The notes: generated from the sequence alone by a model not told the origin. 64,000 nucleotides of DNA from Oncomelania hupensis (GCA_036898135.1 CM072511.1:159453652-159517651); one strand, 5' to 3'. Positions 21,859 through 32,760 are shown, numbered from the stretch's first letter. Numbers and translations are program-made.

Positions 21859-24429
21859 AGAATCAGCGCACACTACTATTGGCCAGGAATCACGGAGGAT
21901 GTCAAGCGCTACGTGAAATCTTGCCACCAATGTCAACGATATTCCCCGCGACATCACACCGTACCGGTTACCTTAGGACCATCGGTAGTAGTCGGCGTAC
22001 CATTCCAGCAAGTCTCAGTAGACATAGTAGGACCACTGCCCATGACCAAGAAGCGGAACAGATTTCTACTCACACTCGTCGACGCATGTACGATGTGGTG
22101 CGAAGCAGTCCCGTTGCCAGCGATCGACACCAAGAAGATTGCAGATGCACTCATCGCCATCTTTACCAGAGTCGGATTCCCGGACAGCATTAGAACGGAC
22201 AACGGATCTCAGTTCACCGGCCGCCTGATGCAAGACGTGTTCGAGTTGATACAAGTTCATCACATTCGCACACCACCATACCACCCAGCCAGCAACGGAC
22301 AAGTAGAAAGACTGAATGGAACCCTTCTCACCATACTCAGGAAAGTCGCCGACGACAATCCAGAAGCGTGGGACACCTACGTGAATGCGGCACTGTTCGC
22401 ATACCGAGAAACACCCCATGCAGCCACAGGCTACACCCCGTCAACAATGCTATTCGGCAGACCTCTAGCCGGACCGCTAGAAGCCCTACGCAGAAGTTGG
22501 ACGGAAGCCAAGATAGATGACACACCAAGAGGTGCCACCAAGTACGTCGCAGACCTGCAGGAAACCCTCAAAGCAACGTGGAAGAAAGCTGGTGAAGCAC
22601 TGAAGAAGGCAAGAGCCCGTCAGGCGAAGTACTACAACCGCCACGCGAAGGACAGAGAACTGCAAGTCGGCGATCAAGTGCTACTCTTACTTCCAAGTGG
22701 AACCAACAAGCTGGACATCGCTTGGAGAGGACCGTACCAGGTGACTGCCAAGAGATCCAAGACAGTCTACCAAGTAGAGGTGAACGGGAGAGCCCGATAC
22801 CACCACATCAATCTCCTTAAGAAGTATACGGACCGACCAGCGACCCCCAGCACTCACAACTTGCTAGCCATCGCCATCGCGGAAGAAGGAGAAAGCATGG
22901 AGACCAATGCAGTAGAGTACCCCCTGCACTCCAAAGAAACCTACAAAGACGTGATACTCAACGGAGACCTAGCCGCTAAACAGCAACAGCAAGTACTACA
23001 GGTCATTCGACAACATCAGACTGTGCTAACAGACCGACCAGGGAGGACAGACCTCGTCGAAGTAACCTTAACGGTGACCGACCCAACACCCGTCCGCCAG
23101 AAGCTCTACCCGATGCCACTGTCGCAGCAGCGAGCCATCAAGGAAGAGATAGACACCTTACTGGCAGCCGGAATCATCTCAGAGTCTACCTCACCCTACA
23201 GCGCAGGCACGGTATTGTTGCGAAAACCCAACGGAGAGCATCGACTGTGCATCGACTTCAGACTCCTGAATGCGGTAACGCAGTTTCAGCCAGAGCCACT
23301 CCCGGACCAGACAGACCTATTTGCCAAGCTACAGCGAGCGAAGTACTTTTCACGCATCGACCTCAGCAAAGGATACTACCAGATACCAGTGCAACCGCAA
23401 GTCCGAAAGTACCTAGCGTTTAGCACTATGGAAGGACACTTCGAGTTCAACGTGCTTCCATTCGGACTCCACAACGCACCCAGCATTTTCAGCGCCATGA
23501 TGCGAAAACTCCTGGCACCCCTGAGCAGCGAGCACCTACACTCGTTTATGGACGACATCCTCATCGCAACGCCTACGTGGGAGGAACATGTCACGCTCCT
23601 ACAACAACTACTCGCCCGCCTCAGAGACACGGGATTGACGGCAAGACCCACCAAATGTCAGATTGGATTCACCGAACTAGAATTTCTGGGACACACCATC
23701 AGTCAAGGAAGCCTGCGACCGGTAGAAAAGACCGTGAAACGCCTACTCGACGCTCCTAGGCCCAAGACCAAGAAGGAGGTGCAGTCGTTTCTAGGACTCT
23801 GCGGCTTCTACCAGAAGTTCATCCCCAACTACAACAGCATCGCCGTACCACTGACAAATGGAACCCGGAAAATCGCCCCGGACAAAGTAGTATGGACAGC
23901 CGAATGCGAGACAGCATTCCAAACACTCAAGGACAGAATGACAACGGCGCCAGTACTCCACCTACCCGATTTGACTCAGCCATTCGTTCTTCGCACCGAC
24001 GCAAGCGACTTAGGCCTCGGAGCAGTACTGCTACAGCGCGACCCCAAGAATGCGGAGACGTTATTCCCTGTCGCCTACGCCAGCAGAAAATTGAGACCCG
24101 CCGAGACCCACTACGCCACGTCGGAGAAGGAATGCCTTGGACTAGTCTGGGCCATACAGAAATTCCAACTCTACCTGTATGGGACCCACTTCACAGTTCA
24201 GGTGGACCACCAACCACTATCGTTCCTGGCAGCCTCCAAATCCTTGAACTCTCGCCTGATGAGATGGGCACTCACCCTTCAGGCGTACTCATTCCAAATC
24301 GAGTACATCCCCGGCAAAGAGAACCACGGAGCCGACTACCTCAGTCGCCATCTCGTGGAGGACACAGCAGCTGTCGCCCACCCAACACAACTAAGGGCCA
24401 CAGCACCAGAATTCGTCCCCGCCCAGTAA
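21859..24429 (+). pseudogene. Pol: integrase, then reverse transcriptase and RNase H
   Basis: About 857 codons in one frame after the TAG. The integrase comes first: CHQC zinc half, core Asp in VSVDIVGPLP (near 22018), Asp in RTDNGSQFTG (near 22195), Glu in NGQVERLNGTL (near 22303), and a GPY module (WRGPYQVTAKR, then HHINLLKKY). RT follows: LCIDFRLLNAV, FSRIDLSKGYYQIPV, FNVLPFGLHNAPSIF and catalytic HSFMDDILIAT (near 23545). RNase H comes last: LRTDASDLGLGAVLLQ, ATSEKECLGLVWAI and QVDHQPLSFL. It ends at TAA 24427-24429. All catalytic residues are present, so apart from the upstream lesions pol looks intact. Confidence 0.95.
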
Positions 24430-24596
24430 TACCCTGTCACTAGTGTCCATAGCTACCTGGCACAGCATTGCAGCTCAGGTAGAGCAACTTACTTAGTTTG
24501 AAAATAGGACTCTAGGATAGTGCAGTGTTAAACTAGGCTCTGTAGTAGAAAAAGGTCGAATCCAGTAGTCATCGCCTTTTTTCAGTTGAGGGAGCC
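24430..24596 (+). other. 3' untranslated region and polypurine tract
   Basis: Non-coding. TTGAGGGAGCC directly before the LTR is the probable plus-strand primer tract, although it is short. Confidence 0.6.
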
Positions 24597-26362
24597 TGTC
24601 ATGAACTGGCTAGTTTTAACTCTGTATATCACTATTTAGCCTTGTGTAGTAATTGTAACATTAGAGAGAGGAGTGTATTACCCAGCAGCAATTAAGGTAC
24701 ACAGCAGACCACACACGGCGAGCCAGCCACACACATCGCAGTGAGTCAGCACTTGAGCTTTGAATCTGACCGTTTTAACCAATCAGAAGCAGGCTAAGCG
24801 GGTAGAGCAGTTCTGACTGTGTCAGAACCTACACACAGTTTGAGTCAGTCGTGTGTGAGACGAGGAAGAGGCAACATCTAAATAGATAGCTAGAGAAATC
24901 TCTTCACTCATAGACCAGGAAGCAGGACTTTAGAATCTCAGAATTCTATTCAGTCATCACGGGCCTGAACTTGTCAAACAGACGAGCAGGCGAGCTATCC
25001 TGTGCACCCCACTCCACAGAAACGACGAGTTGGTTGAGGAGCCTCTACCGCACAAGTCGGAGAGAGCTACCCTGGAACACACCCTGCAAGACCCCACAGC
25101 GTGGCAAGGGACCCAACTACACAACGACACAGGTGTACCAGAAGCTACCTCACAGAAGGACTTCGAACACCCCACACATCAGTTAAGTGCTCACCGGAAT
25201 CAGTGCACTTAAACTGATAGAAAAAGGACCACAGTAGTCCACTCTTCAGAAACTGTAAAACGGACCACAGTAGTCCAATCTACATGCAAGCTAATAGCAA
25301 GTGCCCGATGAAGATATAACAGCTGCCTAGACTATCAGCGATCGAACTATTTGCATTGACTGAGACTTTTTAAGTTAGATTAGTACCTAGAAAACCTTGT
25401 ATAGAGTAGAAGAATTAAATGTGTGATATTAGGGATCTTTCGAAAGCGGGTGAAAGTGAAAGTGAATGTGAATCGGGACTACTTATTGTTGTGACGTCAG
25501 CAATTTATGTGACGCTTTAACTTCCCGTGGTGAAAGGTCACGAAGTCTGCCTACCACAAGGAATAAAACTTCGTGGAAAACCTGATTTCCACGAACTAAT
25601 GTTAGTGAGTACATTTTGGTTATTAAATCGTTTGTAAAATGTCCAAAAATGATTTGACTTTGTATATGGTACATTACTCAACCATTTTAGAAGGAATAAT
25701 GGGGATCTAAACTCGGTCTCAGACTTAAAACGTATTTTCAAACGAGCTACTGAAAAGAGTGCCCAAACCCTCATGCCGTCATGGTTGTCTAGAATCTATC
25801 TATTCTGTATCACCAATCAGCAGTCCAAAAACTGTTTTATGTGACAAAAATGAAACTCGAAGCTAGAATGTAAAATATCTTCAATGTTAGAGCACTAAAC
25901 CATCTTTAAAGTTCAACGTAATCGTTACATTCGTGTCAAATCATGATTTGTTAGAAGAAGCCTTACGTAGGCATAATAATCACAACGAAACTAGGTGCTG
26001 GAATCGAAAGCGCACAGAAACACGTTCGTTTCGTTTCGTAACGCGGTGTAAGAATCTCCCGGCGTGCCTCTCGTTGGACGAAACGAACACACAATCACTT
26101 TCACTTTTACCCGTTCCGAAAGACCCCTTTTAACTGTTATCAAGTGGCTGGACTACATATGATTCATAGCCGTGTGAAAGCTAGTGTGACAGTAATCTTT
26201 TACCATTTTTCTATCTATCTCTGTACCCCAACCTTAACACAGAACGAGCTAAACAAATAAATTTATTAAAGTAATTCATAGGGTGACTAACTAGCAGTTC
26301 CCACCGAATAAACGTGAGGGTCCATAATTCCATTGTGCAGAGCCCATAAACCCCGCTTGACA
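24597..26362 (+). repeat. 3' LTR of Gypsy family 1, with a MITE inside
   Basis: Same as the 5' LTR except for about four substitutions (including the terminal GCGTGACA to GCTTGACA) and a 701-bp insertion at 25432. Removing it gives 1065 bp, equal to the 5' LTR. Confidence 0.95.
25432..26127. mobile_element. MITE inserted in the 3' LTR
   Basis: About 696 bp absent from the 5' LTR. The ends form an imperfect inverted repeat of about 40 bp: GGGATCTTTCGAAAGCGGG then TGAAAGTGAAAGTGAATGTG, against the complement of TTTCACTTTTACCCGTTCCG then AAAGACCCC. The target duplication is TTA or T(A/T)TTA. GGG...CCC ends with a TTA-type target suggest PIF/Harbinger. The interior has no transposase frame. Confidence 0.8.
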
Positions 26363-26434
26363 GACAGGACCCTCACTTTTTACAAGTTAAGGGTCCTGTT
26401 TACCCTCAAAGAAAAAAGTTAATTTCGCGCCCTG

Positions 26435-28144
26435 AAAGCAATTAATCATTTAACAAACAAATCACCTTCATCTACAGTAAATAAAAATATTTCCCCTGAT
26501 ACACTGAATTTACACTTTATCAAAACAGCTGATAGACTTATAACTGTTGACAAATCAAAAGAAAATAATTTACATAAATTAACTGAATTTTGTCAGTCCA
26601 AAAACATTAAAAACAAAACCTATATTCCTTTTTTGTCAAATGAATTTGTTTATAAAACATTAAGAAACCTTAAGCAAACAAATTCAAGAGGAGTTGATGA
26701 ATTAGATGGTAAAATATTAAAACTGTCTGCTCTGCTTATTTCTGAAACTTTAACTTATATATACAATTTATGCATTGACAAATCATGTTTTCCTATCATG
26801 TTTAAACAAGCTAAAGTTATTCCGATTTTTAAGTCTGGTGATAGTTCTGACCCATCAAATTTTAGACCCATTTCAATTCTTTCTATCCTATCTAAACCGC
26901 TTGAAAAACACATTAACAACCATATTCTAGACCACTTCACAAAAAACAACCTGTTCCATCAAAATCAATCTGGCTTCAGGGCTAAGCATTCTTGTCATAC
27001 AGCTCTTACATCTATGATAGAGCAATGGCTTAATAATATTAATGAGCACACATTTTCCGGAGCATTATTCGTTGACTTCGCTAAAGCTTTTGATGTAATT
27101 GACCATGACCTCCTATTACGCAAATTACAATTATATGGCATTAGCTTTAAACCGCTTGATCTCCTAAAATCTTTCATTTCTGACAGAGAGCAGTGCGTTT
27201 TCATTAATAATCAAAAATCACAGTTTCAGGCTGTTACTACTGGAGTACCTCAAGGATCGATTTTAGGGCCTTTATTATTTTCTGTCTATATAAATGATCT
27301 TCCCCTTCATATATCTACTTCTTGTGAACTCTTTGCTGATGACACCACATTACACTCCAAGGATACAGAACTACGTAATTTAGGCTCCTCTTTACAAATA
27401 GGGGCAAATGAACTACAGGAATGGGCTGAATTCAATCACATGACGCTTAATCCAGACAAAACTAAATCCATGTTAATTACAACTAGACAAAAAAGGCAAA
27501 GTTCTTCTATGAAACTCCCTCCCTTAAAACTTTGCAACAAAACAGTTGAAGAAGTTCAGTGCCATAAACTTCTTGGCGTAACATTAGACAATAATTTGTC
27601 TTGGTTGCAACATATTTTAAATATTAGTAGATCTATTTCCAGAAGGACTTATCAATTATCAAGGATTAAACATTACTTAAATCTGCAGTCTCGTAAACTA
27701 TTCTATTTGGGATATATTCAACCATTTATTGATTATTCTTCAACTATTTGGGATTCTGGTAGTAGCAATGCCATGAAGCCTTTATTTCGGATTCACAAAC
27801 GTGCAATTAAAATGGTTATTCTTAAAAACAAAATCCATCTGAATGATTACAAACAGATCAACATACTACCTCTTGCCAACAGATTAAAATTTAATAAAGG
27901 AATGTTCATGCACAAGATCCTTTCTGGTAAAACACCCTCCTATCTTTCTTCTCTTTTTTCTAGGAAAACTGCCAGATTTTCTACCAAACTAAATATCCCA
28001 TTTCCAAGAATTGATCTTTTTAAAACCAGTCTGTCATATTCAGGCTCCACTTTATGGAATAACTTTCCAGAAGTTCTCCGCAGTGCAGTCACTAAATACA
28101 CATCCTTTAGACACCATCTTTTACAGCACGTTGAAATTAGTTAA
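26435..28144 (+). pseudogene. LINE ORF2 C-terminal part: reverse transcriptase
   Basis: Open from the insertion junction to TAA 28142-28144, about 569 codons. RT blocks in order: NSRGVDELDGKIL, FKQAKVIPIFKSGD, NFRPISILSILSKPLEK, QSGFRAKHSCHTAL, GALFVDFAKAFDVIDH (motif A), TGVPQGSILGPLLFSVYIND (motif B) and LFADDTTLH (motif C, near 27335). Next comes a thumb with LGVTLDNNLSW and a C-terminal region with YSGSTLWNNFP, typical of CR1/L2-type elements. This half carries no stop or frameshift, so the lesions of the copy are all 5' of the insertion. The shorter frame from 26633 is part of the same protein. Confidence 0.9.
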
Positions 28145-28417
28145 TTAGCTAATTTGCAAGAGTTCTTACTTTCATAACTTTCATTACATTGTTTTACATA
28201 AGTTGTGTGTATGTTTGTGTGTGTGTGGAATGGAAGAGAGGAGTGGATGCGCACGTGCGCATATTTTGATTATATTGTTACATTTTGATATTATTGTTAT
28301 GAAGTTATTTTGTAATACTAATTGCTATTGTTACAAGCCCCAAGGGCAGGATGTAAAAAAAGCACACCCAGTGCTTAATCTTTTACCCTTGTTAAATAAA
28401 ATTGTTATCTTATCTTA
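28145..28417 (+). other. LINE 3' UTR and tail
   Basis: Contains a GC-rich CGCACGTGCGC segment near 28250, then CCCCAAGGGCAGGATG. It ends with AAATAAAATTGTTATCTTATC and a short repeat tail. Confidence 0.75.
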
Positions 28418-29139
28418 TCTCTCTCTCTTGCTGGGGAGGACTACTCTTGCCCACTCCTTTCTCTTCTCTTTACTATCATTTTCTGCCTTACTAGTCCCTT
28501 CATCTATATTCTTTTCACCATTAAATTCTTTTCTCAACTTCTGCATCTTTTGTCTTTTCTTTCTTCTGACTACCTGGATCTTTCTCGTCTTCCATTTCAC
28601 GAACAATTCTTCTTCTCCTTCTTCTACACTTTCTCTGCGGTCTTCTTTAGACCCTCTGTGTTTGCCGTGCAGGGCGCACTGGTGTCGGGAAAGAACGGGA
28701 TCCTGGAGGTTGAGGTCCCTGAGGGACTGCGGTCCTTCAAACCAACACACCTCTTCGGCCCAGACTTCTCCTAGACGGTAGGCTGGCGTGGCCCGCGTCA
28801 GTCAAGCGGCTGGTCGTATTGTCTTAGCATTGCTAGAAGGCTGCGGCTCATGGGTCAAACCTGAGCAAGACCGTAGTGGTAGTGCGGGCTTGTTTTAGTG
28901 TATCCCCATGGTGCGTTTCCTTGCTGGATTTTACTGCTTGGACGCATTCCTTTGTTGGACTCCGTGGTGGGTGGGTGGGAATCAGGGGGGGGGGGGACGA
29001 ATACCCATTTAAAAACATGGCATCTCTCCCCCTCGCCCTTCCCCCCCCCCCCCCCCCCCCTAATTAAAACGACTTAACGATGACGAATTGGACACGACAC
29101 GGACAGTGATAATGAAATCAGACAAAAGGCTTGTGATGC
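28418..29139. other. Pyrimidine-rich stretch and probable LINE 5' region
   Basis: 28418-28650 is CT-rich. A plus-strand frame ending at 28774 (LVSGKNGILEVEVPEGL) after an acceptor-like TTTGCCGTGCAG, and an opposing Lys/Glu-rich frame at 28415-28750, are both possible but unsupported. Long G and C runs lie at 28986-28996 and 29041-29061. Confidence 0.35.
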
Positions 29140-30221
29140 TAGAATTGATGGGGCATGGCCCGTTTTTTGATCGTTAAGAGGCAGACCCAGATTGGCCACT
29201 TGGCAAGCTGTCCTCTTTTGCTATACACAAAGGCTTTCAAGCCATTTCCACTGTTGATTTCAAAGGTGTTTAGAAACTGCGATCTGGGACCTATCTGGTG
29301 GAGCGCTCGACCACACGTGCATCGGAATGTCTGCTGAAGAGGAATTTGACCGTTTTGTTGATGGATAAGTCAAAGTTTTTGTGAACGGACGGTTGATTTC
29401 CTCCAAGGGAGTCATCCGATGCCAAGACCTGGCTGACATGTCGGAAACCGAAATCCATGATGAACTCTCCAGTCAGGGGGTCACAGCAGTGCAGAGAGTG
29501 TTTGTCACCAAGGGACACAACGTCACCTACTAGCACATTTTTTGTGACTTTTGCCATGGCCAAGTTGCCGGAGTCACTCAAAGTGGGGTACCTTTGGGTG
29601 AAGGTGACTCCTTTCTCTCCATCGCCTTTGTGCTGCTATCGTTGCCAGAATTTTGGTCACGGCAGCAAGACCTGCAAAGGAAAAGAGATCCTTACCGCAG
29701 TAAGGATAAACTCGAGAAAAGAGAATAATAATAATGTATGCTGTGTAAATTGCGAGGGGAAACATCCTTCGAGCAGCTTCAAAGATTGCATGCCGTCAGT
29801 GGAGATTGGAGCTTGAAATTCAGAAACAGCGTGCTGCTCCTTCGGCGACGCAAGTTAGAAGGTTATGGAACACAGACCAAAACCCTTGGAGTAATCCTCT
29901 GCGTCGGCGGCAGGTTTGGCCCCCTTCGTTGAACACCGTGCACATCCAACAATGGAAAGCCTTTATGACTAAGATAAACCAGATGTTAGACTCTTTGACC
30001 AAGCGTGTAGAAAGCCTCGAGAAAGTGTTTACAGCTCTTGGTCATATGGATGGTTCTCAAGTCCTATCGGACCCTTCTGCTCACGTGCAGGCGGCCACGT
30101 CAAACACGCAGACGGCCGTGTCTAAAGCCGTCATCCCAAACCCTCAGACGGCCGGGTCAAAAGCCGTTACCTCCAACCCGAAGACGTGGTGTGTGTGTGT
30201 GTTTTACTCATTTATTGTCTA
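29140..30221 (+). pseudogene. Jockey-like LINE ORF1 (Gag-like), broken
   Basis: Pieces in several frames match the Gag-like ORF1 of Jockey-group LINEs: FAIHKGFQAISTVDFKGV near 29220, KLRSGTYLVE, VAMAKLPESLKVGYLWVKV near 29565, then a CCHC knuckle CYRCQNFGHGSKTC near 29635 and CVNCEGKHPSSSF near 29742. A long linker with repeated NPQTA.SKAV units follows (30060-30180). Several frameshifts and stops are present. The piece ends where Helitron copy 2 starts. ORF1 proteins of this kind bind LINE RNA; this one cannot be made whole. Confidence 0.75.
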
Positions 30222-30556
30222 CTAGTAGTTTTGTACCCTGGCAAGCCAGGGTACACAGGTTCCCATACCCCCACCCCCCCCCTGATATCTCCCCGTCCCC
30301 CCCCCATGATGGCTCACCATACTCCCTTAATACCTCCCCGAACCCACTTGATACCTCCCCATACCCCCTTGATACCTTCCGTACCCCCCCCCCCCCCTTG
30401 TAACCTACCTGTACCCTCCTTGATACTTCCCCGTTGATCGTTTCGCAGGTATGGATGAAAGGAATAGACCATCACCATACCCCATTATATATACCCGTAT
30501 CCCCGTTATGCCTACCCATGCCCCTTTAAACATACCCGTAGGCCCCCTTTTTTAAT

Positions 30557-30618
30557 GTTTTTTTTTAACTCTACAATATGGATATTTTTCTTTTTAATTT
30601 AGGCTTTTTACTTTTAAC

Positions 30619-30686
<68 letters not shown>

Positions 30687-30713
30687 ACTAATACTACTAC
30701 TACTACTAATAAT

Positions 30714-30786
<73 letters not shown>

Positions 30787-30842
30787 GTTAAAAGTAAAAA
30801 GCCTACATTAAAAAGAAAAATATCCATATTGTAGAGTTTAAA
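30557..30842. repeat. Near-perfect long inverted repeat in Helitron copy 2
   Basis: The left arm has CTACAATATGGATATTTTTC, then TTTAGGCTTTTTACTTTTAAC and a (TTA)n tract. The right arm, after a short (TAC)n-like centre, is the reverse complement with one or two differences, giving arms of roughly 140 bp. Copy 1 has this segment in one orientation only. Confidence 0.9.
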
Positions 30843-30867
30843 AAAAAAACATTCAAAAAAAATATGG

Positions 30868-30962
30868 CCCGCGGGAGACTCGATCTTGGGGTCTCCTGCA
30901 CGGTAGTCGAATGTCTTACTAAGTCAGCCACGAAGGCTTCATGCAAAGATCATCAATTTTTT
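30868..30962 (-). repeat. tRNA-like module inside Helitron copy 2
   Basis: Minus strand: TGGCTGACTTAGTAAGACAT (box-A-like), then an anticodon-arm-like segment and CCCCAAGATCGAGTCTCC (box-B-like). It shares CCCAAG.TCGA and CCGCGGGC with the module in copy 1, but the rest differs. Stem pairing is poor, so it is not called as a tRNA. Confidence 0.5.
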
Positions 30963-31373
30963 GGTCTATATGGGAAAACATGCTGAAACCTCGAATCGAT
31001 TTTTAATTAATCAAATTTAATTAGTTAAACACAACATTTTGTAAGATTGGTGACATGAGTGCAAAAGTGTTTTGAATGGAAATAAAACAAAATTTGCGGT
31101 ATTATAGAACGGCACGTTCTTGACACGGCCGGGTTGAATCGGAAGCGCGCGGAATGAGGCTATTGCAGTTTGTGGACATTTTGTTTATTTATTTATCTCA
31201 GAAACGGTTAAACGTTCGGTTAGGAAATGTCGGCTATAACGATTTCGTTGGTTTTGAGCACACAGCAGGCCGATCCTCAGCGCCCCGCACCTGCCCAGAT
31301 CAGCGTCCATACCGGACAAACTTTATAGTAGAGGCGAAGAAGGACTTCCGGCTAAGCAATTTATATATATAGA

Positions 31374-31759
31374 TTATTCACCTAAGGGATTTAGACATTG
31401 AAAATAAGAGAATGAGCATATTAATGAACAAATTTAATTAATTAACTATATCAAATAATCATTAACTGGAACAACTGAGAAAAAAAAATTCTATAAAATA
31501 ACTCTCTCTCTCTCTTTCTCTCCCCCCCCCCCCACTCCTACTATACCCTATGATTTAATGTACACATGGACTCTTCATACAATAGTCACTTTAGAAAAAA
31601 ATTAAACTACATAAATCTTCCAATAAAACATGTTGCAAGCTTTAAACAAACTGAAATATTTAAATCACTTAGTATCTTAATGTGTTTTTCATTTCCACTG
31701 GTAGCAAAAAGTCAAAATCATTGCATTTAAACAGTATAGGAACCAGTGAAAAAGCACAA
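31374..31759. other. No recognisable gene
   Basis: AT-rich, with a short (CT)n and C run at 31500-31533. Confidence 0.5.
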
Positions 31760-32164
31760 TTATATGAGCAAAAACATATTTTTACAAAATTTAGTTCGTA
31801 ATGAATTTAAAGGAATTCTATATGCTAATGTTACAACAGGTCTTGACAAACCAACATGTAACGAATATTGGGGTGAATAATTGTATTTTCTTAGAAATGA
31901 TTTTTCTATTCTGTTGATTGCTTCTTTGGTAGATAAAGATATGCGAACAGTAACTGAATTCAAGTTCAGAGCACCGTTCTTTGCCTCTCGATCTGCCCAA
32001 TCATTAAAGATAAAACCACAATGTGATGGTATCCAACAGAAATTAACTTCTGTTCCATTTATAATCAAACAATGAACGTGTTTGATTTCATAAATTACTT
32101 CTTGTCGTTCCTTGCTATTTGTAGTATTCAATGCCTGTAAAACAGACTGTGCACACCAGCTCAA
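31760..32164 (-). pseudogene. RNase H domain fragment of a LINE ORF2
   Basis: 134 codons. VNFCWIPSHCGFIFNDWADR followed by EAKNGA is the C-terminal RNase H signature of Jockey/I-type LINE ORF2 (usual form: CWIPSHVGI.GNE.AD..AK). RPVVTLAYRIPLNSLRTKFC follows. RT is absent and the frame is cut at both ends. Confidence 0.7.
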
Positions 32165-32384
32165 TGCCTATGTGAGCAGCACTCTTAGGTTCTCCCACAT
32201 TTTGCTGGCTGCGGGCTATTTATAGCTTGCCTACACCCTCCCTTTCAGTGAAAGGAAAGGAAAGAAGAGCACCTGCGAAGCTATTTATAGCTAGCCTGGC
32301 TGAACTAACTTCAAAACCTAAAACCTTTGGTTGAGTCGGTGTGTGAATCCACACGCATTACTATACTTATATATTATATACTTG
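32165..32384. other. No recognisable gene
   Basis: Contains two similar segments (GCTATTTATAGCTTGCCT and GCTATTTATAGCTAGCCT) about 65 bp apart. Confidence 0.5.
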
Positions 32385-32760
32385 GAGCAGCTCCAAAGAT
32401 GGCATGCCCTCAGTGGAGATCGGAGCTCGAAATTCCAAAAGTGCGTGCTGCTCCTTCGGGGACGCAGCAGACGGCCTGGTCAAAAGCCGCCACCAAATCT
32501 AGGGCCGCCATCTCGGGCGGCGAGGGAGGTGGGCAGAAGGTCGCCGGTGCAGTCAGGCCACCTTCTTCCCAGAAGGAAAACGCCGGAAATAGAGCGGCCA
32601 GGGAGGTAAGAAGAAAATCAGATGGAGCGGGACTTGCGTTCAGCAGGTCGCTCTCTAAATCTCCTACCAGGGGTGCCGGATGCTGGGAAGGGGAGAGGCC
32701 ACCTGGCAGATCTAAGTCTGGCGCGAAGAAGATGGGTCCCGAGACCCCTTTCATTCTAAG
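32385..32760 (+). pseudogene. Second Jockey-like LINE ORF1 fragment
   Basis: Its first part matches 29770-29870: AGCAGCT.CAAAGAT, GTCAGTGGAGAT-like and GTGCGTGCTGCTCCTTCGG appear in both. Translation gives LEIPKVRAAPSGTQQTAWSK, corresponding to LEIQKQRAAPSATQ in the other copy. A Pro/Ser/Arg-rich tail follows. Confidence 0.65.

Larger units (their letters stand above)
18481..26362 (+). mobile_element. Ty3/Gypsy element, family 1, IN-before-RT order
   Basis: Complete insertion flanked by GACAG on both sides (18476-18480 and 26363-26367). LTRs begin TGTCATGAACTGG and end TGACA. Domain order is Gag, protease, integrase, RT, RNase H. That is Ty1/Copia-like order in a Ty3/Gypsy-type element, as described for the Gmr1-like group. 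Two lesions are seen: a frame change in gag near 20870 and an in-frame TAG at 21856. The two LTRs differ at about four sites over ~1065 bp, so the insertion is young. Confidence 0.95.
17713..26434 (+). mobile_element. Cut-and-paste DNA transposon (~835 bp) holding a Gypsy insertion
   Basis: Ends are the 16-bp inverted repeats CAGGGCGCGAAATTAA (17713) and its complement ending at 26434. The flanks are AAAGC on both sides (17708-17712 and 26435-26439), a 5-bp target duplication inside LINE ORF2. Each end also has a subterminal hairpin (GGCGGGTCCG with CGGACCCGC; AGGACCCT with AGGGTCCT). The superfamily is uncertain: CAGGG termini recall hAT, which usually makes 8-bp duplications, though 5-bp relatives are described. 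Its own sequence is 17713-18480 plus 26368-26434. Confidence 0.85.
13551..28417 (+). mobile_element. CR1-like LINE, split by nested insertions
   Basis: The element body is 13.55-17.71 kb plus 26.44-28.42 kb. It has ORF1 with an SGNH esterase, ORF2 with an AP endonuclease and RT, and a 3' end AATAAAATTGTTATC followed by a short (TTATC)n-type tail at 28400-28417. The ORF2 frame is continuous across the insertion once one copy of the 5-bp duplication is removed, so the halves belong together. The 5' limit is not clear and is given approximately. ORF1 has an in-frame stop, and ORF2 has a stop and a frameshift, so the copy was already inactive or became so. Confidence 0.85.
30222..31373 (-). mobile_element. 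Non-autonomous Helitron, copy 2
   Basis: Inverse orientation to copy 1. The 3' CTAG is at 30222-30225 with the same GTACCCTGGC stem hairpin at 30233-30254. The 5' TC is at 31373-31372 followed (minus strand) by TATATATATAAATTGC. The flanks on the minus strand are A and T as expected. The interior has the G-rich minisatellite (about 30265-30560), an (TTA)n/(TAA)n palindrome (30557-30842) and a tRNA-like module (about 30868-30960). Confidence 0.9.

Noticed and set aside
28415..28774. Opposing frames of 111 and 74 codons
   Set aside because: Pyrimidine-rich DNA gives a Lys/Glu-rich antisense frame. Neither frame has a recognisable domain, although a terminal exon after TTTGCCGTGCAG cannot be fully excluded.
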